Of a stretch of 38,659 nt of DNA, positions 21,184-31,495 are shown in pieces; the stretch's first letter is position 1; each line of letters opens with the position of its first letter. A program made the position numbers and the translations under genes. The stretch spans positions 967 through 39,625 of the forward strand of contig JALLBK010003354.1 in the NCBI GenBank assembly GCA_036940085.1, read 5' to 3'. Origin of the DNA: Discostella pseudostelligera. Taxonomy: Eukaryota; Bacillariophyta; Thalassiosirophyceae; Thalassiosirales; Thalassiosiraceae. Under the pieces are notes generated by a model. It had not been told where the DNA came from and made no database searches. It was given only the letters and a program-made list of their open reading frames with translations.

Positions 21184-23436
21184 CTACTTCTTCCCTCGTA
21201 TACTACTAAACAATCCACGTTTCTTTTTCGTATTGGAATTGGACGCTTCATTGTGAATTGAGTCCACCCCTCCAGAAGTTGTCGACGACAGTAATTGGGG
21301 GAAGGATCCAGGAGCATTACTACTAACATTCCAACCACGTCGACTTGGCGAAAGTTGAAAATTCGTCGGTGATGGGATTATTTCCAAGGAAGAAGACGAT
21401 GTAGCAAGATTTTCGTGAAACATCACCTCAAAATTAGTATCCTCCGCTGCATAGCCATTAACGTTCTTCCCGTCACCCACGGTGGTAGCTGACGGCGGTG
21501 GCGACGAGGAAGGTGCCGTTGAAATTTGACATTGCTCCTCAAAGGTGGAATTAAATGTATCATCCAATAATGAAGTTGCCGATTCGTCAGTATTCGTGTT
21601 CTCGTGAAACTGATGATCCATGCATTGATTGTCAAATACTCTCTCGAAGGATGCAAAATTATGAAAACTGTCCTCGGCCAAGCTCGGGGGGGATGATGAC
21701 TTTGTCATATTATTCTGATGTTGTCCACCTTCCCCACCACCATGCTCGGATATTATTTCCACTGAAGACCCAATGCTATTATTGTTGTTGCTGCTGATGC
21801 TGCTGCTGCTGTATTGTTTATGACCTTCACTTGCCTTTTTTCGTTTGGCCGCGGCAGAATTCGGATCAAGTTTCTTCGCCTCACCCATCTTCCAATTCTT
21901 CACCGGATCTTTCTCCTGACGTATCCCCTGCCCGTCCGTCCGATAGGCACCCATTCGAACTGTCGTCATCTCATCTCGAGTCTTCGTGGCATACTTTCGT
22001 TGCGGCAATGGTCGATTGGAATACAATGCGCTTAGACACATGATCACCTCGGACATATCCGCTCGCTCCTTACAGTCCAGGGCTAACATCCGATCAATGA
22101 GATCGACGAGACCATCCCCATATGGATTATCCTCGGGTATTTTATATTTCCGTGATAATATCGCAAGATTCGATCCCTCCTCGAAGCAATCACGTAAGAA
22201 TGCCAATGAGTACAAACAACACCCCAATGCCCAAACATCGGTACTTTGAGTTAATCGCTTCGACATGTACAGGTCGACCATTTCGGGAGCTCGGAACATT
22301 TGTGTGGTAGTTTTGTTCACAATTTCCTCGGCCTTGCGTCGATTTTCGGGCGTGCGTAGATCGGTATGTCCAATGACGGCGGATCCAAAGTCACAGAGTT
22401 TGTAGGCGCCTCCCTTTTTGATTAAGAAGTTGACGGGCTTTAAGTCGCGATGGATTATGGGTGGACGTTGGGCATGGAGGTAAGATACGGCATTGCAGAT
22501 TTGTCCGAAGCTAATGACTAGAGATGGCAAGTCGAATCGTTGAGAAGTCGAAGTAGTAGTAGTCGAATTGGTGGAGAGACCACGTGTGGGAGTGAGAGAA
22601 GTGTTGCTAGCTGGGGATGTCATGGAAGATAACCTCATGCGTTTAATGGCATCAAAGGCCGTGCCCCCCTCACAGTACTCCATGAGAATGAGGTGTTGCG
22701 CCGACTTCATCATCATTTGGCTGTTGTTGCTATTAATTTTTGCACTAGTATTGCTGGATGTATTGTTGGTGTTGGTATTTCTATTGGATGCAGCCTCATT
22801 ATCCATGACGACGTGTTGTGCAAGCTGAGGTGCATCACTACCTCCACCACTACCACCGCTAGTAGTAGCTTGTGCCTCCTCCCGAAAACCATGATCATAA
22901 ATTTGTATGATGCTGGGATGGGACAACATTTGCAGTAATTTGGCCTCCTTCTCCGCCATGAGCCGCTGTGCATTGTTGTGGACAGACGTGATTTTCAGAA
23001 CCATGGGAGTGTTGTTGCTATTATTGCTGCCGCTGCCGCTACCGCTACTGCTGCTACCACTACCCCCAATGAGCGGCGGCCTTGGCGACGGGTTGGTCTG
23101 TCGTCGATTGCCGCTGTCAGTCGATGATGTTGTTTGCTGATTCTGCTGCTGTGACGATGAAGAGGAGCCGCTGTTGTTGTGGTTGCTGCTCATGCTGGCA
23201 GGCGTGCTATTATTAATATTAGCTGCTGCTGCTGCTGCTGCATTTTCATGCTCGATGCTGATGCTGCTGCTGCTGTTGGTGCTTCGAACCAAGTAGACGA
23301 ACGAAAAGCCGCCCTCGCCAAGCTGCTTGCAGATTTCTAAATTTCTGCCATGAATGTCAATGCTCTTCCCCACGAGATGCGGGCCCAGGCCGAGGCTGTG
23401 GTCGATGCTGTCGCTACTGCTGCCGCCGCGGATCAT
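21184..23436 (-). CDS. NAK-family (GAK/AAK1/Ark1-like) Ser/Thr kinase with large loop insertions
   Basis: Predicted 750-residue kinase; the family regulates clathrin adaptors and actin in endocytosis. I chose the Met at 23436 because the conserved region starts about 20 residues later; the frame extends 70 codons upstream with unconserved sequence. Glycine loop GEGGFSFV is at residues 40-47, the ATP lysine (VLKI) is at 148, HRDLKPVN and LCDFGSA are intact, and the NAK-type activation segment contains TTTQMFRAPEMVDLY. DVWALGCCLYSLAF and the following helices also match GAK/AAK1. Catalytic residues are complete, so it should be active. About 97 residues of Ser/Asn/Ala/Gln-rich sequence lie between the glycine loop and the lysine, with two further insertions before beta-5 and after alpha-D. 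The C-terminal 270 residues are low complexity and acidic with a basic end. No intron needed. Confidence 0.88.
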   Translation of the reverse strand: MIRGGSSSDSIDHSLGLGPHLVGKSIDIHGRNLEICKQLGEGGFSFVYLVRSTNSSSSISIEHENAAAAAAANINNSTPASMSSNHNNSGSSSSSQQQNQQTTSSTDSGNRRQTNPSPRPPLIGGSGSSSSGSGSGSNNSNNTPMVLKITSVHNNAQRLMAEKEAKLLQMLSHPSIIQIYDHGFREEAQATTSGGSGGGSDAPQLAQHVVMDNEAASNRNTNTNNTSSNTSAKINSNNSQMMMKSAQHLILMEYCEGGTAFDAIKRMRLSSMTSPASNTSLTPTRGLSTNSTTTTSTSQRFDLPSLVISFGQICNAVSYLHAQRPPIIHRDLKPVNFLIKKGGAYKLCDFGSAVIGHTDLRTPENRRKAEEIVNKTTTQMFRAPEMVDLYMSKRLTQSTDVWALGCCLYSLAFLRDCFEEGSNLAILSRKYKIPEDNPYGDGLVDLIDRMLALDCKERADMSEVIMCLSALYSNRPLPQRKYATKTRDEMTTVRMGAYRTDGQGIRQEKDPVKNWKMGEAKKLDPNSAAAKRKKASEGHKQYSSSSISSNNNNSIGSSVEIISEHGGGEGGQHQNNMTKSSSPPSLAEDSFHNFASFERVFDNQCMDHQFHENTNTDESATSLLDDTFNSTFEEQCQISTAPSSSPPPSATTVGDGKNVNGYAAEDTNFEVMFHENLATSSSSLEIIPSPTNFQLSPSRRGWNVSSNAPGSFPQLLSSTTSGGVDSIHNEASNSNTKKKRGLFSSIRGKK

Positions 23437-24224
23437 GATCGAGGTCTCTTCGTTGTGGTGTTGGGCTGTGTTGGTGTTGTTTGTTGTTGCAAGCTGCGCG
23501 CGACGGTACAATGTACTCCTATGTAAGTAGTACGTACAGATGCGTACCTTCCTGCGCCCCCCGCCCACGTAAGTGGCCAACTCAGAAATGGCGGGAGAAC
23601 GAATGGTACTGCACGGACTGCATGCACAGGCATGCACACTGCACACACAAATCCAAATCCAACGATTCCACCGTGGGACCGTGGATCAGAAGCGGGGTTA
23701 ATTTGAAATTGAAGAATCCGCCTGTCCGTTGTTAGAGCCCCGTAAAGGGGTGGAATGCGCAGTGAGAGGAGCAGGGCACAGCAAGCTTCAGATGTCGATG
23801 TGGTGGTTTTAGCCTTGCAGCAATTCATTATCATCTGCCATGTAAATGTAACGACATCCAAAACAGCAAGATTTTCTTGCTTTTTGTCCTTGTTTTTCAT
23901 GCCCGTTCTCTGGTGAAGTTCTGGCTGGGCATTGTTCGTCACACGCTGCTCCACATGTAACTCCACATTATTGAACACCGTAGAGAAGCCTAGATAAAAC
24001 TCACAAAGTTACTATGGTATGTATTGTTACAGTGGTAAACTGATATATATAACAGATAGTAGTACCATCATCTCATAACATAGACTACTAATACTGTCAT
24101 ATGGAAAGAACAAATATGATATGCTACCTTAGAAGTATCTGGGCCCATATTAGTAGCCTATCACCAGAAGATAATGAGATGTCACACTATCCCGCCAACA
24201 CCAATCCCCATTGCGTCAGAATTG
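23437..24224. promoter_or_regulatory. Region between kinase start and protease stop
   Basis: A 788-bp gap holding the kinase 5' flank and the protease 3' flank. The kinase reading frame stays open to 23646, so an upstream start is possible. TTTGGCG-related sequences occur at about 23587 (TGGCGGGAG) and 24190-24198 (TCCCGCCAA). No gene recognised; open frames of 84-181 codons lack protein features. Confidence 0.4.
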
Positions 24225-27200
24225 TCACTTCGTCGGTTGCTTTGATGGCTGCTTCTTCGGCTGCTTTGACGGCTGCTTCGTCGGCTGTTTTGACGGCTGC
24301 TTCGACGGCATATTTGTCGGTTGCTTCGTGGGCTGCTTCGACGGCATATTTGTCGGCTGCTTCGTCGGCTGCTTTGTTGGCTGCTTTGTCGGCAGCTTCG
24401 TCGGCATATTTGTCGGCTGCTTTGACGGCTGCTTTGTCGGCATTTTTGTCGGCTGCTTTGACGGCTGCTTTGTCGGCATATTTGTCGGCTGCTTTGTCGG
24501 CTGCTTTGTCGGCTGCTTTGTCGGCTGCTTCGTCGGCATATTTGTCGGCTGCTTTGTCGGCTGCTTCGTCGGCATTTTTGTCGGCTGCTTTGACGGCTGC
24601 TTTGTCGGCATGTTTGTCGGCTGCTTCGTCGGCATTTTTGTCGGCTGCTTCGTCGGCTGCTTCGTTGGTGCAGGAGTTTCCTTCTTGTTTTCCTTGCAGG
24701 TCACTGTGAGGCCAGTGTAACTACTGTATGCATGAACACTTACGTAAACAATTGTCCCACCAATTGGAGCTTGACCTGTGGTACAACTTTGATTTGAACC
24801 TTCAACGGCACTGGTACAAGCAAATGCTGCCGAACTCCCACCAAACTGGACGTAAAGAGCAGCATAACCATTGTCGCATGTGGTAGAACATGATATAGTT
24901 GAGCCTTCACGGATAGGCATGGTGTACTGATGTAATTTATTAATCATCCCTTCCTGATTGGTGAAGGTACCAATGCCCGATGATGCATTGACTATGAACG
25001 GCATGGGAAATATTTCCTCACAGGTCACAGTGAGGTCTGTATAACCACTGTATGCGAAGACACCTGCATAAAGAATTGTGCCCCCACTTGGAACTTGACC
25101 TGCTAAACAACCTTCGTGTGAAGATTCACTGCTAGCACTGTAACATTCATTGGCACTGCTGAGCCGATTTGGGATTGCCTCAGAACCAAACCGGATATAA
25201 AGATCAGCATCACCATTGTTGCCTGTGGTAGAACAAAGGACAGCCGATCCTTCATGGAGAGGCATAGTGTACTGATGTAATTCATTAATCATCGCTGCCT
25301 GATCTGTGACAGTACCAGTGCCCGAAGATGAATCTACTTCGAATGGGATCGGAGCTCCCTTCTTGTTTTCCTTGCAGGTCACTGTGAGGCCTGTATAACT
25401 ACTGTATGCATGAACACCTGCATAAACAATTGTCCCGCCACTTGGAGCTTCACCTGTGGTACAACTTTCGTGAGAATCCAGCGAAGTACTGAAACATTCA
25501 TTTAAATTGCTATCAACTGGGACCGCCTCCAAACCAAACCGGACATAAAGATCAGCATCGCCGTTTTCGCCATTTGTAGTACACTCAACGGTCGAGCCTT
25601 CGAGGATGGGCATGGTATACTGTTTCATTACATCTGTCGTTGCTTCCTGATTGGTGACGGTACCAGTGCCCGAAGATGGATCTACTTCGAATGGGATCGG
25701 TTGAAATGTTGGCTGCATCGTCGGCTGATTCGTCGGCTTCCTGGTGGATCCAACAGGGTATTCCGTGCAGGTCACTGTGAGGCCTGTGTAACTTCTCCAG
25801 GCGTAAACACCTGCATAAACAATTGTCCCGCCACTTGGAGCTTCACCTGTGGTACAACTTTCGTGAGAATCCAGCGAAGTACTGAAACATTCATTTAAAT
25901 TGCTATCAACTGGGACCGCCTCCAAACCAAACCGGACATAAAGATCAGCATCGCCGTTTTCGCCATTTGTAGTACACTCAACGGTCGAGCCTTCGAGGAT
26001 GGGCATGGTATACTGTTTCATTACATCTTTCGTTGCTTCCTGATTGATCACCGTACCAGTGCCCGATGATGCATCAACGATGAGCGGCATAGGAGCGGGA
26101 GGTGGTGGGGGAATATCAGTAGGAACGCCAACAGCATCCCATGCTAGATGAATACTGTCCTTGTTATTTCCACCAAATACATCAGCAGTGCACCAACGAG
26201 CAGCTGCAAAGTTGGAACTAGGAGTAAGGCAGTTCGTGTTGGCTTGGTAGAAAATAGCACCAAGTGCATCAAGTCCAATAGCAGGCACAACAACAGTTGT
26301 CTTCCCTCGAGGATGAGTGCCCCCTTTTGCTAATAGACATGCAGCTAGTAGTAAACAGACAAGATGATATAATAAGGAATCAACTATCATTCACACACAT
26401 GGACATGTGCCATACGCACGCACTCACCAAGGTTGGCAATGCCGGAATTCCAATGAACGCCGCCATTGTCCTCTTCTCCTAGATAACGGTCTGGATAGTA
26501 GTCTCGACTTGCGTTGTCTTTGGCTGGATCACACATGTACCGCGAAGCATCGCCTACCACACCTCCTGGAGTAGTGATGTCTTCTCCGCAAAGCCAGATA
26601 TCTTCATCATTCTTTCCAATAAAGGCATCAACTAGGGCGCCAAAAATATCACTTATCGCTTCATCGAGAGCACCTATTGAAATCATAATATTGTGTAGTG
26701 GTATTGATCAGAGTGATGTGGTCATTCACAAGTGTGTGGTTAGTACTTTCAATGATATAAGTAGACATTTGAGTCTGATGCATTCTTGGTAGACTTACCT
26801 GACTCGGACTGATACATCAACCCTGACGAATATTGAGTTACACCATGTGTCAGTTCATGTGCTACAACATCAGCAGCCAATGAAAATGGGCCAAAGCTGA
26901 TGCCATCACCATCGCCATACACCGTCGCGGATCCATCCCAAAAGGCATTGTTGTGTTTTATATCATAATGGACAAATGATCTCATGGTCATGCCTTTATT
27001 GTCAATGGAATCACGTCCATGCTTTTGCAAATAGTAATCATACACATCGATTGCATAATTGTGCGCTGATTCAATTGGCTTATCACTGGGAAACACAATC
27101 TTGTTGGGGCTGGAGCTCACGATGGGACAAGAAGTAGTTGTTTGCTGACAGTTTTGTGTTTCGATACTACGAGCACCATGTATCTTGGGGTGGATTTGGA

Positions 27201-27951
27201 TCAGTCCTGGAGCATCTCCGGTAGCCCTAGCGAAGATTTGATCCTTGAATGGATGTAAATATCCATCCTCTCCCATGATATCGTAGCGAACAGTGCAAGT
27301 CCGTGCAAGGTGAGCTTCCCCATCCTCAAGGCCACGAACAACTGTAAGCGTGGGAGCAGAACAATTACTGTGATCTTCAGCGGGCACTCTTGATTCCTTG
27401 AGAGCAGCTTCAATGGCCAAGCTGGCGTCGATGGTCGGCTCAGAAGGCACCGAGGTACCATTAACCATTTCACCATTGACCCCAATTACCTCGCCAGATT
27501 TGCTGTCTACGTGCACGTAGAGTGATGCGCCCTCGACGTCCATGCCATGAATTTGCTGTCCGAAGCGCATGTGCTTGGCATTCGAATTTTTGGAAACAAA
27601 TGTCTCCTTGCCTGACGATTCTGGGAGAGCATTGAGGATAGCCTTGCTATCATCCTGCGCCGAGGCGAGGGTTGAAAACATATTGATCTTTTTGCCAAAA
27701 CCTCCCATTGCTAGAATTTGGCCCTTGGTCTTGGAAGACGAGTTCTTCTTGTTGTCACGGGCCATCATGGCAGCAGTGGCACCATCGTCATCGTCGTTGT
27801 CAGCAGCAGCAGAGATCCTCGTTGTCCTCGTGGTCGTCGTTCCAAGACGATGAGGAGGAGAGGATGGTGACTCCTCATTAGGGTGTGCTGAGACTTGTAC
27901 TACAGCAGTGTAGCCAGTGATGAAGAAGAGGGCGGCAGCTGAGAGTTTCAT
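24225..27951 (-). CDS. Secreted M4 (thermolysin-like) zinc metalloprotease with four PPC-like domains
   Basis: Predicted 1172-residue preproprotein from three exons (27951-26799, 26673-26428, 26344-24225); both introns are GT-AG, phase 1, and joining restores the family alignment. A signal peptide (1-22, ending VSA) is followed by an FTP/PepSY-type propeptide (about 90-260). The catalytic domain has HELTH (His365, Glu366, His369) and the third zinc ligand Glu389 in GALDEAISD, with the 20-residue spacing seen in thermolysin. The transition-state His is His458 in GGVHWNSG. All key residues are intact. Four domains of about 110 residues resembling bacterial pre-peptidase C-terminal domains follow (N/DGDADLYVRFG core), then about 36 tetrapeptides of the KQPT type. 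It probably digests extracellular protein or remodels the surface. Its divergent neighbour is the phosphatase at 28649. Confidence 0.92.
24228..24666 (-). repeat. 12-bp minisatellite coding a Lys-Gln-Pro-Thr tail
   Basis: About 36 units of a 12-bp motif code [KN]-[QM]-P-[TS] tetrapeptides at the C-terminus of the protease. Variants (KMPT, NMPT, KQPS) recur in higher-order groups. The tail is basic and Pro-rich, probably extended, and may anchor the enzyme to acidic wall polymers or silica; that is inference. Confidence 0.9.
25360..26092 (-). repeat. Near-identical duplication of two PPC-like domains (393-bp period)
   Basis: The domains at about 26092-25750 and 25700-25360 match almost base for base, for example the stretch beginning at 25834 and its copy beginning at 25441. 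Offset is 393 bp (131 codons). The third and fourth copies (about 25350-25010 and 25000-24695) are clearly diverged. The pattern indicates a recent in-frame duplication. Confidence 0.85.
26345..26427 (-). other. Intron 2 of the M4 protease
   Basis: GTGAGT donor at 26427, acceptor CTAG ending at 26345, phase 1, 83 bp. Joining gives the M4 segment NSGIANLAACLLAKGG. Confidence 0.82.
26674..26798 (-). other. Intron 1 of the M4 protease
   Basis: GTAAGT donor at 26798, acceptor TTCAATAG ending at 26674, phase 1, 125 bp. It lies between the HELTH helix and the helix with the third zinc ligand; joining gives SESGALDEAISD. Confidence 0.9.
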
Positions 27952-28648
27952 CTTTGTTAGATTGTTTTATGATAGCAATAGGATGAGATCTCTCTCATTT
28001 GATGCACCTGCAAAGAAGTTGAAGCCAGCTTTTCTCTGCCAGCATTGGTGCTCCCTTTTGCCATTGCCGAGCCGAGGCCAGATTTGGCAGCCAGATTTTG
28101 CTCTTGCTGCAACACCAAGACTTAGGAGTCGCAAATTTGAAGGCAGACACACATCTGAACAAAAGCATAAGTAAAATTGGTCGCGTCCTTACTTCAAGAA
28201 TGACACACTATGTGAAGCTCGAACACATAATGAATTGCCGAACATCTGGCAGCATCTGGCTTCGGGTTTCGCGAGCTATGAATTCCTACAAATGTGAATC
28301 TTGTTCCCGCCAAAATTTATGGGCCGGCATACTCACCATGGCGCTGCCCCTGCTGCCACGTCCCACTTCCAACAAACAGATTCCGACATCTAGAGTGGCC
28401 ATGGTCATGGTGGTCGGCGCCGCCGCTTCACAGGCCGACGGCGGTGGGCGGCGGCGGCAGTGCAGAACATCATTATTGCCACATATTATCATCACCAGGT
28501 GGTCATCTACGCCGCCATTGCAACCCGTCTGCCGAAATTTATTTATTTAGCTCCTGCACCTGCGCGATCATTCTCTCTCGTCACGGACCCCCCCTCCCTC
28601 CTCGACATATCGCAAAGCCGCAGGCTCCAAATTAATAGTATCATCATC
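27952..28648. promoter_or_regulatory. Divergent promoter region (M4 protease / phosphatase)
   Basis: A 697-bp gap between two divergent start codons. It holds the 15-mer TTCCCGCCAAAATTT at 28304-28318, identical to the E2F-like site at 8347. No other element or gene recognised; open frames through it have no protein features. Confidence 0.45.
28304..28318 (-). promoter_or_regulatory. E2F/DP-like site, identical to the one at 8347
   Basis: TTCCCGCCAAAATTT (reverse strand TTTGGCGGGAA), 331 bp upstream of the phosphatase ATG and 353 bp upstream of the protease ATG. Function inferred only. Confidence 0.35.
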
Positions 28649-30839
28649 ATGTCGGCCAGTAACAATAGCAGAAATAAGAACAGACGACAACATCATGTCT
28701 TTCTCTTCCGGCACTGCGTTCGTAGTCTTCCCAGCACCATTGATTTCTATCACGACGAGTCTGCCAACAGTGTCGTTGGTGGCGATGACGGTGATGAATC
28801 GTCTGAAAATGGAGGTAATGTCACCTCAAGCAGCACCACCACCAAGATGACCACGACGACGACGACGACGACGACGACGCTCTACTCGACCAATCCATTG
28901 GATTATCTCCCCAATAATTGGCCACAATGGGACACTCCGGTAAGTGAATATTATCATCGTCTGGGTTAGTTGTTGATAATGAGATAATGCAATAATTCTT
29001 CGTTTTGGTTACTTCCCATTCTTTTTTGGTGACTACTGTTGCTAAAAATCTATTTCTGTTTCGTACACGTGTTCTGCTTTCTTCTTTTGAAATGCATATT
29101 ATTGTGCATTATATGAACAGCCGCAATGGTGTACTTCCACAGGATCCGACATTATGAAGGGCACGGGTCGATTTTTATTCCATCAATACCTTACTTCTAC
29201 CACCATCAATAATCATTGGGAGGGAACGACGACGACGACGAAGACGACTGCGCAACAAAACATACGACGAAGAGTCAAGTTCCTTTCGGATAGTAGTCCA
29301 CGGGATGTCCAAACTGCATTGGCAATGATTTCTGGTATTTCCGAGGAGGAGGAGATGGAGATGGAGCAGTTTCATCTTCAGCAGACCCAGCATCAGCAGC
29401 AGCAGCCGACGATGCAACAATATCCACCACTGCAGGGACTCAACAACATTCAACTCGATACAGCATTGTTTAATCATTTCGACAATGATCCTCAGCAACA
29501 ACTTGATGATGATATCTGCACCGTACCACCCAAAATTGATACCATTCGAGCTATTACCAAACGATTGGCATCGATTCCTCCTCCAGGAAAGTTGGTGGAT
29601 ATTATGGAATGGATGGAACAAAAGACGGGGAATGTGGATCTATTTCAAGCCTTTTTTGATGATGATGACGAGAATCGAGTGGATAGGAATCAGATAGTAT
29701 TGACACCGAGTGGGGATCATTTTCAAGGAGGTGAGTGGGTGTATGTGATCATTATTTCTTCTATTCTACACATCGCTTCAACCGTACATGTTTCGTGGGC
29801 ACTCCTCTAACGGTTCATGATACTACCCTACATTATTTTTGGTTTGTCCTTTCTCTTCTCAGCCTGGAATCTAGTCAAGTACATCGCCCAATCCATTACC
29901 TATTCACGTGCATCTGGCAATGTCAACGACATTAATACCAACATTACCATTGCGGAATATTACAATCTCATGGCATGGGAGCATTGGTCACGACACATTC
30001 TCGATGTTGGCAATAATTTGTCCGCGGCCAGGGGTGGGATTATGATGGTACGGATATTGCAAGAATTGAGGATGATGGATGCTCGAACAAATGATGATGC
30101 CGATGATTATATTGATGGCAATGATGATGATATGTTTGAAGAGGAGGAGGACGGCGAAGATGCCGACGAGGAGGTTGAGGCAACTTTCATTATTGGACAT
30201 GATGGTGATATCGATGCTCTTGCTACCGCCCTAGGAATATCATGGAATTTACCACCACCGTACCATCCCGGGTATACCGCCACCCCTCCAGGATCCGCTG
30301 TTCACTTTGTTTATGATGTCGATCAGGGACATGTTGAGATTTCTGTCATGGCACCCATGTTCTTTTCGAATGGTGATGATGATCGCGGAGGCGAAGGAGG
30401 AGGAGTGGAGGGGATAAATTATTTGAATGCATCGGGTATACTTGTGGAGGTTCCCGTGGAGTTTGTGGACCCTCTCGGAACCAAAAGTAGAGGCGGTAGT
30501 ACAACTGCGGCTGCTAATGCTGCAGTCTTTCCATCGCTCGATGTTTTGCGCAATCACACTCTGAACACTCTTCGAGGCTACAGTGGATCCGCGGAGTGCT
30601 TTGAAGCGGCAGAGACATTAACAGCTCCGGATCTGCTGCTGTTGCCTCATCGCGGTTCGACTACTATTCCCGATCATACCGGATCGACGATGTTGCTAAT
30701 CGGAGGTTTGCTTGGATTCGCCATGTCGGCACTCGTACTCCACTGTGTTCATAGAAAAAGATACAACCCAACATCCACCAAACAACACCGTGGAACGTAT
30801 GCAGGAATGCCACTACCGAAAGATGTTGAATTTTCGTGA
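28649..30839 (+). CDS. Histidine-acid-phosphatase-like membrane protein
   Basis: Predicted 625 residues from three exons (28649-28939, 29121-29730, 29863-30839; introns GT-AG, phases 0 and 1). The histidine phosphatase branch 2 fold shows as FLFRHCVRS (Arg21, His22, Arg25) near the start, then GxxMKGTGRFL...Y, a segment VKFLSDSSPRDVQTALAMISGI-like in the place of the usual RST..RT motif, and the proton-donor pair His413-Asp414 in IIGHDGDIDALATALG. The usual RHGxRxP reads RHCVRS, so Gly and Pro are replaced. Members remove phosphate from phytate, lipids or sugars; the substrate here is unknown. A transmembrane helix lies near the C-terminus (about residues 578-600), followed by a short basic tail. 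No clear N-terminal signal peptide is present. A polyThr run (ACG repeat at 28855-28879) and Asp/Glu-rich loops are inserted. Expression may be linked to the divergent protease. Confidence 0.78.
28940..29120 (+). other. Intron 1 of the phosphatase-like gene
   Basis: GTAAGT donor, ATGAACAG acceptor, phase 0, 181 bp. In-frame stop codons follow the donor closely. The exon resumes with Pro-Gln-Trp. Confidence 0.8.
29731..29862 (+). other. Intron 2 of the phosphatase-like gene
   Basis: GTGAGT donor, pyrimidine-rich CTTCTCAG acceptor, phase 1, 132 bp. Joining gives FQGAWNLVKY. Confidence 0.8.
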
Positions 30840-31495
30840 TGTAGAAACAAGTGAAGCGTAGGATGTCTCACCCTCCGGGCCATTGTTACCAGAGGAGGAG
30901 GGCACTTACTTCCAAGTTTGTCGTCACCGCGAGAGAGCGAGGGATTGTGTACAAAAGAATATAGATGTAAAGGAAGTGTATTTAATTTAAGAAGTTGTTT
31001 ACCGGATCTTGCTTCATCCCAAAATGGTCTAATATTTTCAATGATGTTCGGCAATATCAAAACAACCATTGTCTAAAACATGACGAGGACAGCATCGACG
31101 ATGGTACGACTGCTCGACCCCTTGGAACGCATCTGTACTACTACTACTCACTCTCCTCTCTCTCCCCCATCAATATCTAAGAACAATATAATACATGTGT
31201 GTGATCTCTATTTTCAGCATGGACGACGATGACGACGACGACGATTTTTCAAGGGGTTGTACATTGGATTCTTGCAATGGCGGTAAGAAGTGTCGTCTTT
31301 TCGGTGTGAGTGTGTGCAGTGTGGGAGGAGGTGGAGGCATGCGATTCTCATCTATTCTATGAACTACTAACCAACAGGCAGGGTGACAGGGCAGGGTCGG
31401 TGGATGGGCGGCGGGGAAATGGAGCAAGTCGTAGGTATTTCCCAACAAACAACAACGGAACATAAGACAAGTAGTAGATATCTACCAACCATCAT
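30840..31495. other. Convergent intergenic region
   Basis: A 656-bp gap between two stop codons on opposite strands. It contains a (GACGAC)n run at about 31222-31240. No gene, structured RNA or mobile element recognised. Confidence 0.45.

Noticed and set aside
23437..23646. 70-codon N-terminal extension of the NAK kinase
   Set aside because: The frame is open, but the sequence (Cys-rich, then His/Asn-rich) has no targeting or domain feature, and the Met at 23436 sits at the expected distance from the glycine loop. It is kept as a possible alternative start.
23735..23752. Small hairpin CCCC-GTAAA-GGGG as a terminator
   Set aside because: A 4-bp stem occurs often by chance, and factor-independent hairpin terminators are not expected for eukaryotic RNA polymerase II genes.
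24101..24720. Two long plus-strand open frames rich in Ala/Ser or Cys/Gly/Phe
   Set aside because: They are antisense readings of the 12-bp KQPT minisatellite; any frame stays open through a repeat without stop triplets. The minus strand carries the protease exon with intact family motifs.
24225..27951. Bacterial contamination as the source of the M4 protease
   Set aside because: The gene has two GT-AG introns in phase 1, a diatom-style repeat tail and flanking eukaryotic genes, so it belongs to this genome.
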